Of a stretch of 64,000 bases of DNA, positions 54,769 through 62,442 are shown one piece after another. The notes beneath the pieces are model-generated. The model ran no database searches and was not told where the DNA came from. It saw only the letters and a list, made by a program, of their open reading frames with translations. The position numbers and the translations under genes were made by a program. Numbering within the stretch: the first letter of the stretch is position 1; each line of letters starts with the position of its first letter. This DNA is from Pseudomonas alcaliphila JAB1 (GTDB lineage Bacteria > Pseudomonadota > Gammaproteobacteria > Pseudomonadales > Pseudomonadaceae). Location of the stretch: the NCBI RefSeq assembly GCF_001941865.1, contig NZ_CP016162.1, forward strand, positions 3,223,501 through 3,287,500. Direction: 5' to 3'.

Positions 54769-56555
54769 AGGGGTATCCGTGTCTTTTCGTTCAGCAGATT
54801 GATAAGACTCTGATCCGTCTTATACTTCAAAGTCAAATGTGCATTGATATTGGACACGTGTGGATTTTCATCCAAGAAAGCGAATACTGCTTCCGCCGTC
54901 AGCGCCTTCCCTGTACCTAACAATGCTGAATACAAAGATTCAAACATCTGTAGATCTTCCTCATAGTCAAGTGTCAGGCGATAATCACGCCGTAACTCCG
55001 TAGGCAAATCCACTAGGTTGATACGAAAGTGCTCAGGATTATTGCGAAAATACCAGGTCATATACTCCGAGTACTCGGCAAAGCCAAAATGCCCAGCGAT
55101 ACGACGCAAGGCAGCGACACTAATGACCTCTCCTGCCGTTCCTACGGCACAGTCTTGTGCCGCCGTATAATCAGCACCTGACTCGAAATGCTTCTGAAGT
55201 AGCAATTCCATGATCTCAGGAAGGATCAGCGGGCAATCCGCGGTCACCCGGATCACCACGTCGAGACCATAGTGATCGCATGCCCCCAAGTAACGGGAAA
55301 TTACATCATCAGGATGACCTCGCCATATACCCACGCTCCCCCCTGAGGTGTGTTCGACCAGAACATCGTCCTGCTCAAGCGTCGAAGTGGCGAGAACAAC
55401 CTGATTTACTCCCGCGATCTGACTGCACTGCTGCAGACAACGATCAACCGAGGCCACACCAAAGATTGGCAGTATCGCTTTTTGCGGCAGACGTGATGAT
55501 TTCATCCGACCCGCGACGATTACGCCAATGTTCGCAGGCCGGAAATCCTCGTGCCTAAGAGTGCGGTACTGCTCCCTGGCCGCACGTAGGACATAACGAC
55601 TCTCAGCTTGTAGACGGTGGATTTCTGAGCGCAACAAGCCAACCTGAGCAGTGCGACGATAAAGAAAATCCTCATCCGCAAACAGATGACCGATATCACA
55701 AGTGGCCGCCAGCACCGGAACCTGCTGGGATTTTCGAAGATATGAATTCTCTGCTGCGGAGATGAATTCGCCATGCAGCGCTAGAGGGGCACATTGCAGT
55801 GCATCACAAAGACGTTGCATTTCATGAGGTACCAAGGCGGAGAAACCATCATATTTGGCAGCACTACGGTTGATACAGAAGTGTTTCTCAATCCACTGAC
55901 AACCCAAAGCATTGGCCAGCAAGGGAGCCTGCAGGGCGAATTCCGTGTTGGCATCGGCATGATCCGCCATGCAAATATCAAATCGCGGAAACGTAGCACG
56001 CAGGATCGCAATCTTCTGCAAAGCCGTATGCTGGACGCTAGTAGGGTAAGACTGATAGCCGATCTGCAAAATCAGGAAACTGGACAGTTCCGAGAGCCGG
56101 CAAATGACTTTTTCCATCGCGCCCAGTTCGAATCCTGACACATTGATCATGATGCGTTTGTCCGCCAGATCAAGCTGTGCCAATGCTTGCAGAACCTCAT
56201 AGTTCTCTAACACCGAGGCCTGCAACTTGATGCCGTAACAAAACTCCAAGTTCTGAGCCAGCACCTCAACCCCGTAGGTGTCAAATATGTCGATCCAGAC
56301 ATCGCCATATGAGCCCGCGAGAGAAATAAGTTCACCCCATGCCTTTTCAGGTAAAAACAGTGACTCATATACGGGAAACCATGAAAAATCCGAGAGCGCA
56401 ATGCTGTCCGGCTTGAATATTTGAAACTTTAACCCCTTTCTTGGATAGTCGATCTCAGAAAAAGCTGAAATAGTACTTTCCAGTAGAGCCCTGTCTCCAC
56501 CATGCGCATTGGCCAGTTCGACGACAAGGTATGCTGGCAAAACCGGAGCGCTCAT
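54765..56555 (-). CDS. Fused NeuB-type nonulosonate synthase and CMP-sugar cytidylyltransferase (PseF-like)
   Basis: The protein has 596 residues. Residues 5-255 are a NeuB/SpsE-like barrel: ELANAHGG at 13-20, GLKFQIFKPDS near 41-51, ADHAD at 197-201 and ANALGCQWIEKHF at 214-226. Residues 262-338 resemble a degraded SAF domain. Residues 340-596 are a SpsF/PseF-type cytidylyltransferase, with GRMKSSRLPQKA near 349-360 and RVTADCPLILPEI. PseF is otherwise absent from the operon, so the C-domain probably activates Pse with CTP. The N-domain is a second synthase beside PseI. SpsE and SpsF are separate proteins in Bacillus; the fusion is unusual to me. Confidence 0.85.
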   Translation of the reverse strand: MSAPVLPAYLVVELANAHGGDRALLESTISAFSEIDYPRKGLKFQIFKPDSIALSDFSWFPVYESLFLPEKAWGELISLAGSYGDVWIDIFDTYGVEVLAQNLEFCYGIKLQASVLENYEVLQALAQLDLADKRIMINVSGFELGAMEKVICRLSELSSFLILQIGYQSYPTSVQHTALQKIAILRATFPRFDICMADHADANTEFALQAPLLANALGCQWIEKHFCINRSAAKYDGFSALVPHEMQRLCDALQCAPLALHGEFISAAENSYLRKSQQVPVLAATCDIGHLFADEDFLYRRTAQVGLLRSEIHRLQAESRYVLRAAREQYRTLRHEDFRPANIGVIVAGRMKSSRLPQKAILPIFGVASVDRCLQQCSQIAGVNQVVLATSTLEQDDVLVEHTSGGSVGIWRGHPDDVISRYLGACDHYGLDVVIRVTADCPLILPEIMELLLQKHFESGADYTAAQDCAVGTAGEVISVAALRRIAGHFGFAEYSEYMTWYFRNNPEHFRINLVDLPTELRRDYRLTLDYEEDLQMFESLYSALLGTGKALTAEAVFAFLDENPHVSNINAHLTLKYKTDQSLINLLNEKTRIPL

Positions 56556-56562
56556 AGAATCC

Positions 56563-57723
56563 TCACAAAATAGCCCGCAATGAGTTACAGATATGCACCT
56601 GTTGGGCTTCGGTCATATCAGGAAAAAGAGGTAGGGTGATAGCTTCCGCATAGTAAGACTGAGCGTGTGGAAAGTCGGTAACAGTAAATCCCTGCTCTTG
56701 ATAATAGGGTTGTTTATAAAGGGGAATGTAATGCAGATTCACACCGACACCTCGCTCTCGAAGCGAATCGAATACTTCACGATGCGTCTTCCCTATTTCC
56801 CCCAAACGCAGTCGAATTACATATAAGTGCCAGCTCGAATAGCTATCGGGATGCTGCCACGGCGTGCGCAGCGGTAACTCATCCAGCATACTGTCGTATT
56901 GCCGCGCCAATACATGACGCCGCTCGACAAACTGATCCAGCCGCTGCAACTGAGACGTGCCCAAGGCAGCCTGCAATTCTGTCACGCGGTAATTGAAGCC
57001 TAATTCAATCTGCTGATAATACCACGCACCCTCACTGTCTTGCGTCATCAGTTCCGGATCCCGTGTAATGCCATGACTGCGCAGCAAACCCATCCGCTCT
57101 GCCAATCCGTGATCATTGGTTACAGCAAGCCCACCCTCGGCAGAAGTTACGATCTTGACAGGATGGAAACTGAAGACCGTGATATCGCTGTAACGGCAGT
57201 TACCGATCGCCTGATCCAGATAGCGTCCGCCAATAGCGTGCGAAGCATCTTCTATCACCCGAAAACCATATCGCTGCGCCAACGCATGTATGGCGCGCAT
57301 ATCACAAGACTGTCCCGTCAAATGAACGGGCACTAAAATTTTCGGTAGACGGCCTTCGCGCTCGGCACACTCCAGCTTATACGCCAGTGCCTTAGGGCAG
57401 ATATTATAGGAAGATGGATCTATATCGACAAAGTCAACAGACGCACCACAATAACGCCCGCAGTTTGCAGAGGCGACAAAAGTGATCGGACTCGTCCACA
57501 GCCAATCGCCTGGCCCCAAACCCAACGCTAGACAAGCAAGATGCAAAGCCGAAGTAGCGCTGTTTACCGCCACGCCATATGTAGCACCAACCTTGTCCAC
57601 CACCGCCTGCTCGAAACGAGGTACTTGTGGCCCTTGAGTCAGGAAATCCGATTGCAGAACCTCGACTACCGCATCGATATCAGCCCTGTCGATCTGTTGC
57701 CGACCATAAGGAATCATTTCCAT
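56563..57723 (-). CDS. pseC: UDP-4-amino-4,6-dideoxy-N-acetyl-L-altrosamine transaminase PseC
   Basis: This 386-residue DegT-family PLP enzyme has Lys190 in SFHPVKIVTSAEGG and the cofactor Asp159 in IEDASHAIGG. The start at 57721-57723 (MEMIPYGRQQ) gives the family N-terminus; the 24-codon upstream extension overlaps pseB and has no counterpart. It aminates the 4-keto product of PseB. Eight bases separate it from pseB, as in nearly all pse clusters. Confidence 0.93.
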   Translation of the reverse strand: MEMIPYGRQQIDRADIDAVVEVLQSDFLTQGPQVPRFEQAVVDKVGATYGVAVNSATSALHLACLALGLGPGDWLWTSPITFVASANCGRYCGASVDFVDIDPSSYNICPKALAYKLECAEREGRLPKILVPVHLTGQSCDMRAIHALAQRYGFRVIEDASHAIGGRYLDQAIGNCRYSDITVFSFHPVKIVTSAEGGLAVTNDHGLAERMGLLRSHGITRDPELMTQDSEGAWYYQQIELGFNYRVTELQAALGTSQLQRLDQFVERRHVLARQYDSMLDELPLRTPWQHPDSYSSWHLYVIRLRLGEIGKTHREVFDSLRERGVGVNLHYIPLYKQPYYQEQGFTVTDFPHAQSYYAEAITLPLFPDMTEAQQVHICNSLRAIL

Positions 57724-57731
57724 GGAAAATT

Positions 57732-58727
57732 TCAGACCTTCAACATTGCGATGTTGTTTGCGATCCAAGCCCGCAAGGTATCCTCTGTCATCCACTGATC
57801 ATTCGTATCGCTTGAATATACAAAGCCTTCAGGTACTTTCTGACCATCCTTGATACGCAACTTGCATTGGTTCCAATCGTGTATAGCGGGCAATATCTTG
57901 TAAAATCCTGGATAAGCATAGGTATTCAAGGCATCTTCCACACTGACCATCTGCTCATGCAGCTTCTCCCCCGGACGAACACCTACGACGTCAAGATGAG
58001 CCTCTGGGGCAATAGCACGTGCAATATCAACAATGTTCATAGAAGGAATTCTTTTTACATATATTTCCCCCCCCGCCATATCCGCAAGCGCGTGCCACAC
58101 AAGCTCGACCCCTTGTTCCAAGGAAATCATGAAACGGGTCATGCGCACATCTGTGATTGGCAGACTCCTCTTTTCACGCAGGGAGAGGAACAACGGTATA
58201 ACCGAACCTCTTGAACCCATGACATTGCCATAGCGTACGACAGAAAAGCGTGTGCCATGTTCCCCAGAATACGCATTACCCGCAACAAATAGCTTGTCCG
58301 ACGCTAGTTTCGTTGCGCCATACAGGTTGATTGGGCTGCTGGCTTTATCTGTAGACAGCGCAACAACCCCTTTGACGCCTTTGTCAATACAGGCATCAAT
58401 CACATTCATCGCACCGACAACGTTAGTTTTCACGCACTCGAATGGATTATATTCAGCAATGGGAACAATCTTCGTTGCTGCGGCATGCACAACATAATCA
58501 ACGCCATCCAGCGCTCTATATAAGCGTTCTTTATCGCGTACATCCCCGATAAAAAAGCGAACTCGGGAATCACCTTCGAACTGCTTGGCCATCTCCCACT
58601 GCTTCATCTCGTCGCGGGAGAAGACGATTACCTTCCTCGGATTGAAACGGGCTAGAGTCATCGCCACGAAGACATGACCGAAAGACCCCGTCCCACCTGT
58701 TACAAGAATAACTTTATCGGAAAACAT
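57732..58727 (-). CDS. pseB: UDP-N-acetylglucosamine 4,6-dehydratase (inverting) PseB
   Basis: This 331-residue extended SDR has GGTGSFG at 11-17, the catalytic STDKASSPINLYGATK block and SRDEMKQWEM, features of the FlaA1/PseB family. It converts UDP-GlcNAc to UDP-2-acetamido-2,6-dideoxy-L-arabino-4-hexulose, the first step to pseudaminic acid. Loss of homologues abolishes flagellar glycosylation or assembly in Helicobacter and Campylobacter. Confidence 0.95.
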   Translation of the reverse strand: MFSDKVILVTGGTGSFGHVFVAMTLARFNPRKVIVFSRDEMKQWEMAKQFEGDSRVRFFIGDVRDKERLYRALDGVDYVVHAAATKIVPIAEYNPFECVKTNVVGAMNVIDACIDKGVKGVVALSTDKASSPINLYGATKLASDKLFVAGNAYSGEHGTRFSVVRYGNVMGSRGSVIPLFLSLREKRSLPITDVRMTRFMISLEQGVELVWHALADMAGGEIYVKRIPSMNIVDIARAIAPEAHLDVVGVRPGEKLHEQMVSVEDALNTYAYPGFYKILPAIHDWNQCKLRIKDGQKVPEGFVYSSDTNDQWMTEDTLRAWIANNIAMLKV

Positions 58728-58796
58728 CTCTTCCTTCCCCCAACGCCACCGAGCGCAGCACCTATTTTGATAACACGTCGTTAAAACAAACCGATT

Positions 58797-60464
58797 CTAA
58801 TGCACGGAGAACAACCGCTCCAAATAAGCATCTGTCGTCAAGTCGAGCACGTCAGCAAGTACTGGATCCGCCTCAATCCAGCCCAACTCAAACATCCGCT
58901 TTGTAAAAACAAAGCTACTTACAGGATCATGCAATGAGAACGCCTTGAAATACTCCATGACCCGCCCTTGTGCATACCCAGCCGAGTACCCCTTGCTGAC
59001 ATAGAGATTCGCATTAAAAACCTTAACCTTGGCTACAGGATAACGTGCGATATCCATAAGCACTCGCTGAATGGCGTTAGCATAACCCAACAGATATGGA
59101 TTCACCCCATAGCCCCCCACGTCCATACTTGCACGAACAGGGCGAGACACCTGATCCAACCACTCTATTTTCTTTAAGCTCACTTGATCCACTACTACAA
59201 AGTCGAGCGTATTCATTGCTCGCAGAAAATTCTCCGATTCCCCGACCAGAAGATCATCACACACATAGTATCCAATGTCCGTTCTACGCCCGAAGGCATC
59301 TTCATGAAATGCATCCGAATGGCGGCAATTGAAACGTATGACTACATCGAAGCTTTCTATCTCTGCGCCATTGGCGAGCCCAACATCAACTGGCCCTACC
59401 AACGCCACACTTTTCCCTTTCAGGTAGCGCGAAAAGAAACGATCTTCCTCTTTCTCGCCTAACGAGCGAAAGTCAATCGCACCCGGACGCCGATGGTACA
59501 ACTCAGAAAATTTCAAAAAATACAGGAGATGATCTCTCGCATCGCCCAAGAAATGCCTTTTAACAAATGACTCTGCTTTAGAGAAACGCTTACCATCTAG
59601 CGTCTCATTAATAAAACAGATATTTTGAACCTGTTGAATCAAGCGCCCATCAAGCGCCTGATCATCAATCGAGAGCGCAAGTTTCTCAGAGAATAATTTT
59701 CTTGAGCGAACATAGATATCTGACACGCCAAAGCACAGAAAGAAACTTGCAAAGAAGCCGAGCATTGAAGCCGGCAGCCCCTGAAGTACACCTGGATACA
59801 TCCGAAAAAAATCTGCCAAACCACCAACATCCTGCTTGATAGAGGACATATCCTCACGCCAGAGAAGGCTGTTCGTGCTTTTCAGGAACGTAGAAATAGG
59901 TAAATATGCCCTCCGAAACTTGGTCTCCAAATCGGCCTCTAGCCCCATGCAACCTATAGCCAATTCGAGACCTGCAATTTGGCTGGAACGAATGCCGTGC
60001 CCCCGGAATGTGCTCCAGTCATCAATGATAGCCAATCGTTCCGACAAAGAATCCACACCCATAATTTTAATATTAATTAGGGCATGCCAGCGGTACCAAC
60101 CCAGCGCGATAGGCCAAACCTTCATTGATTCCAGCCGGGCCAAACGACTCAAACGTTCGAACGCCTCTAGCCAATCCCCCATGCGGAAACTAGACATGGC
60201 CTCGCTGAACTCAACACGTAGACTGAGCGAGTAATTATGTGGATATCGAAGAACTGCATACTTCAATAATTCCTCATGCAATTCCCACTCTTGGAGAACC
60301 TCACATGTTCTTGCGAAAGCATGGATGCACTCGATGGAAAGTTCACCAGAAGCCTGAGCACTACTCCAGTGAGCAAGCGCCTCCGGCCACTCTCTGGACT
60401 CCATTGCTCGAATAGCACGGACAGAAGTCTCTTCTACATCACAACGAGGTAGGGTGCTCTGCAT
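58797..60464 (-). CDS. Putative glycosyltransferase with GT29 sialyltransferase-like motif (copy 2)
   Basis: The protein has 555 residues. N-terminal residues 1-330 look helical and repetitive, possibly TPR-like, with no firm match. From 350 it carries KGKSVALVGPVDVGLANGAE then SFDVVIRFN, followed by FGRRTDIGYYVCDD, YANAIQRVLMDIA, KVKVFNANLY and SLHDPVSSFVFTK, parallel to copy 1 at 46360. Together these suggest a sialyltransferase-like CMP-nonulosonate transferase. The start ATG at 60462-60464 has GGAG 11 bases upstream. The coding region is visibly more AT-rich than flagellar genes nearby, consistent with acquired DNA. Confidence 0.6.
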   Translation of the reverse strand: MQSTLPRCDVEETSVRAIRAMESREWPEALAHWSSAQASGELSIECIHAFARTCEVLQEWELHEELLKYAVLRYPHNYSLSLRVEFSEAMSSFRMGDWLEAFERLSRLARLESMKVWPIALGWYRWHALINIKIMGVDSLSERLAIIDDWSTFRGHGIRSSQIAGLELAIGCMGLEADLETKFRRAYLPISTFLKSTNSLLWREDMSSIKQDVGGLADFFRMYPGVLQGLPASMLGFFASFFLCFGVSDIYVRSRKLFSEKLALSIDDQALDGRLIQQVQNICFINETLDGKRFSKAESFVKRHFLGDARDHLLYFLKFSELYHRRPGAIDFRSLGEKEEDRFFSRYLKGKSVALVGPVDVGLANGAEIESFDVVIRFNCRHSDAFHEDAFGRRTDIGYYVCDDLLVGESENFLRAMNTLDFVVVDQVSLKKIEWLDQVSRPVRASMDVGGYGVNPYLLGYANAIQRVLMDIARYPVAKVKVFNANLYVSKGYSAGYAQGRVMEYFKAFSLHDPVSSFVFTKRMFELGWIEADPVLADVLDLTTDAYLERLFSVH

Positions 60465-60508
60465 GATCGCTAAAAACTCCAAGAATTATCGACCAGCCCT
60501 GACACAGG

Positions 60509-60889
60509 CTACATATTACGAAACAGGCTGGAAGAAACCCCAGGTGTCCTTTCCAGATATAAAACATCACAGAGCGGGAGCAAATAGTCAAAATATCCGC
60601 TCCAATCACTTCCCATTACAAAAGTGTCGACGGCGTAATTAACTATGTCACTTTCCTTCTGCTCCCAGGTGCACTCAGGGATTACTAGATCAACGTACTG
60701 TATCGCCTCGACGAGCTCCCGGCGCTCCTCATAGGGCACCAAAGCCTTCTTACCCTTCAGCGCGTTGAACTCATCTGTGGAAACAGCCACGATGACGCGC
60801 TCACCCAGCGTGCGCATACGCTTGAACAGGCGCAGATGGCCAATATGGAACATATCGAAGGTTCCATAAGTAATCACCGTTTTGCTCAT
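60509..60889 (-). CDS. Glycerol-3-phosphate cytidylyltransferase-like protein (TagD family)
   Basis: This 126-residue nucleotidyltransferase has GTFDMFHIGH at 9-18 (His15, His18) and RTPGVSSS at 114-121, corresponding to the RTxGISTS motif of TagD. It is predicted to make CDP-glycerol from CTP and glycerol-3-phosphate. It is the first gene after the sigma-54 promoter of the glycan operon. A TagB/TagF-like transferase at the other end of the operon (42011) would use its product. Confidence 0.87.
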   Translation of the reverse strand: MSKTVITYGTFDMFHIGHLRLFKRMRTLGERVIVAVSTDEFNALKGKKALVPYEERRELVEAIQYVDLVIPECTWEQKESDIVNYAVDTFVMGSDWSGYFDYLLPLCDVLYLERTPGVSSSLFRNM

Positions 60890-60943
60890 ATAGTTGCGCT
60901 CGCTCAGGTCAGACTGACAAAAAACCGCCACTAGTTATGTGAT

Positions 60944-60960
60944 AGCAAAATCCTGGCCAG
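60944..60960 (-). promoter_or_regulatory. Candidate sigma-54 promoter of the glycan operon
   Basis: The minus strand reads TGGCCAGGATTTTGCT, with GG-N10-GC spacing and a perfect TTTGCT -12 element, about 56 bases upstream of the tagD-like ATG. It lies in the 208-base gap after flgL. No strong terminator is visible after flgL, so read-through from flgKL is also possible. Confidence 0.65.
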
Positions 60961-61097
60961 GATAGAGAGGCCATCAGGAGACTGCAGATCTATCTGCCAG
61001 AGACGTCAGGCCCTCTTCCACTTAGCCAGAAGCATGACCAGCCAGACCATCGCCATCGGGAGCTGCCCTGATTTCTTCAAGGCGACGAGCCATCACC

Positions 61098-62339
61098 CTA
61101 CATCTGATTGAACAGATTCAACCCGGCAATCTTCACATAGCTCTGCTGCGCTGCTTCCAGAATGATCGACTGGAACGACAGTCGCGACAGCGCCTCAGCA
61201 TAATCCAGCTCACGCAACTCAGCCTGGACGGACTTGTTGACCAGCGTGACATCTTCGTTGTCCGTCAAGCTAGACTCGATGACGTTGAGCCTTGCGCCAA
61301 TCTGACCGCGCCCCTGATCGAGCACGGTCATTCCGTTGTCGAGGTTGGTGAGCCCCAAGGCAACAGCGTCACGCATCTGACGGTTACCCTCCAACGTGTC
61401 GGGCGCCTCCTCCAGCGCCTTGCGCGCGGCGGCGATGGTGTCGAGGATGCCTATCTTGTTGACTGGCGCGGTAGCCGGATCATTATCCGGAGGGGAGACT
61501 GTGAACACCGCGCCCGGCGCTGGCGTGCCATTCACATGGAAAGCTACGCCCTGATATCGCACCAAGGTGTCTTCATCTTCAGTGAGCCGGCCCGGAATCG
61601 CCGTGCCATCAACGCCGTTCTCATCCACCGGAATCAGCTCGTAATTCAGCGGATCAGCAGGGTCGTTGAACTCGAGCCGGATACCTCCAGCAGGGAATCG
61701 GGCGAATGAAACCTCGTCGTCGACCAGCCCACCACTTAACGTGCCATCGTCAGGTGCAATGCTCACACGAGCGGCGTTGCGCCCACTTTCGAACAATGAA
61801 CGCCCGCTGTCGCTGATAGCGATCTGCAGGGAGCTGGCGATCTGCAATTCACGCTGGCCGTCGTCGCCGGCATAGGCATAACTGCCGTCAGGTTGAACGA
61901 CGAAGGGCTGCGTCTTGCCCTGGAAACCGGAAAATATGTATTCACCCCTGGCGTTGCGGGTGTTCATCAGGCCCAGCAGTTCCTTTTCGCGCTCGGCCAG
62001 CTCAGCAGCGATGGACCCGCGATCAACCTGAGCGCGCGAGCCGTTGCCCGCCTCCACCAGCAGGTCTCGAACTCGCAGCAGGACGGTATTGATCGAGTCA
62101 AGAGTGACTTCTTCCTGCTGCAGGCTGTTATTCGCTGCAGTGAGGTTTTCCTTGTGCTGATTGAGCACGCCCTGCTGCTGCTCCAACTGTAACAGGCGCA
62201 CCGAGGCCACCGGATCGTCCGCCGGGGTCAGGATGCGATTGCCAGTGCTGATCTGTTCCTGGGTACGGATCACACTCGCGTAGTTACGCTGCAAGCCGTT
62301 TACGCCGTTGTTGAACGCCTGGACAGTGGAGATGCGCAT
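61098..62339 (-). CDS. flgL: Flagellar hook-associated protein 3 FlgL
   Basis: The protein has 413 residues. It begins MRISTVQAFNNGVNGLQRNYA, with N-terminal flagellin-like helices (QISTGNRILTPADDPVAS), a variable centre with Pro/Asp-rich segments and a C-terminal helix ending KIAGLNLFNQM. It forms the junction between HAP1 (FlgK) and the filament. The start at 62337-62339 is the conserved N-terminus; the 39 upstream codons are not conserved in character. Confidence 0.95.
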   Translation of the reverse strand: MRISTVQAFNNGVNGLQRNYASVIRTQEQISTGNRILTPADDPVASVRLLQLEQQQGVLNQHKENLTAANNSLQQEEVTLDSINTVLLRVRDLLVEAGNGSRAQVDRGSIAAELAEREKELLGLMNTRNARGEYIFSGFQGKTQPFVVQPDGSYAYAGDDGQRELQIASSLQIAISDSGRSLFESGRNAARVSIAPDDGTLSGGLVDDEVSFARFPAGGIRLEFNDPADPLNYELIPVDENGVDGTAIPGRLTEDEDTLVRYQGVAFHVNGTPAPGAVFTVSPPDNDPATAPVNKIGILDTIAAARKALEEAPDTLEGNRQMRDAVALGLTNLDNGMTVLDQGRGQIGARLNVIESSLTDNEDVTLVNKSVQAELRELDYAEALSRLSFQSIILEAAQQSYVKIAGLNLFNQM

Positions 62340-62442
62340 ATCGAAACCTCTGTGAACTGCTCGTCCATACCTGCTTCTGTATGAGCGGATTCTGCTAACA
62401 ACCTGTTGCGAGCGACGCCCGCACCCTACAGGCCCTTCCGGA

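Noticed and set aside
54765..56555. Frameshift or assembly error joining two genes (neuB-like and pseF-like)
   Set aside because: The reading frame is open for 596 codons, with a plausible SAF-like linker between the domains and no stop or frame change, so a genuine fusion is more likely. Read-level data would settle it.
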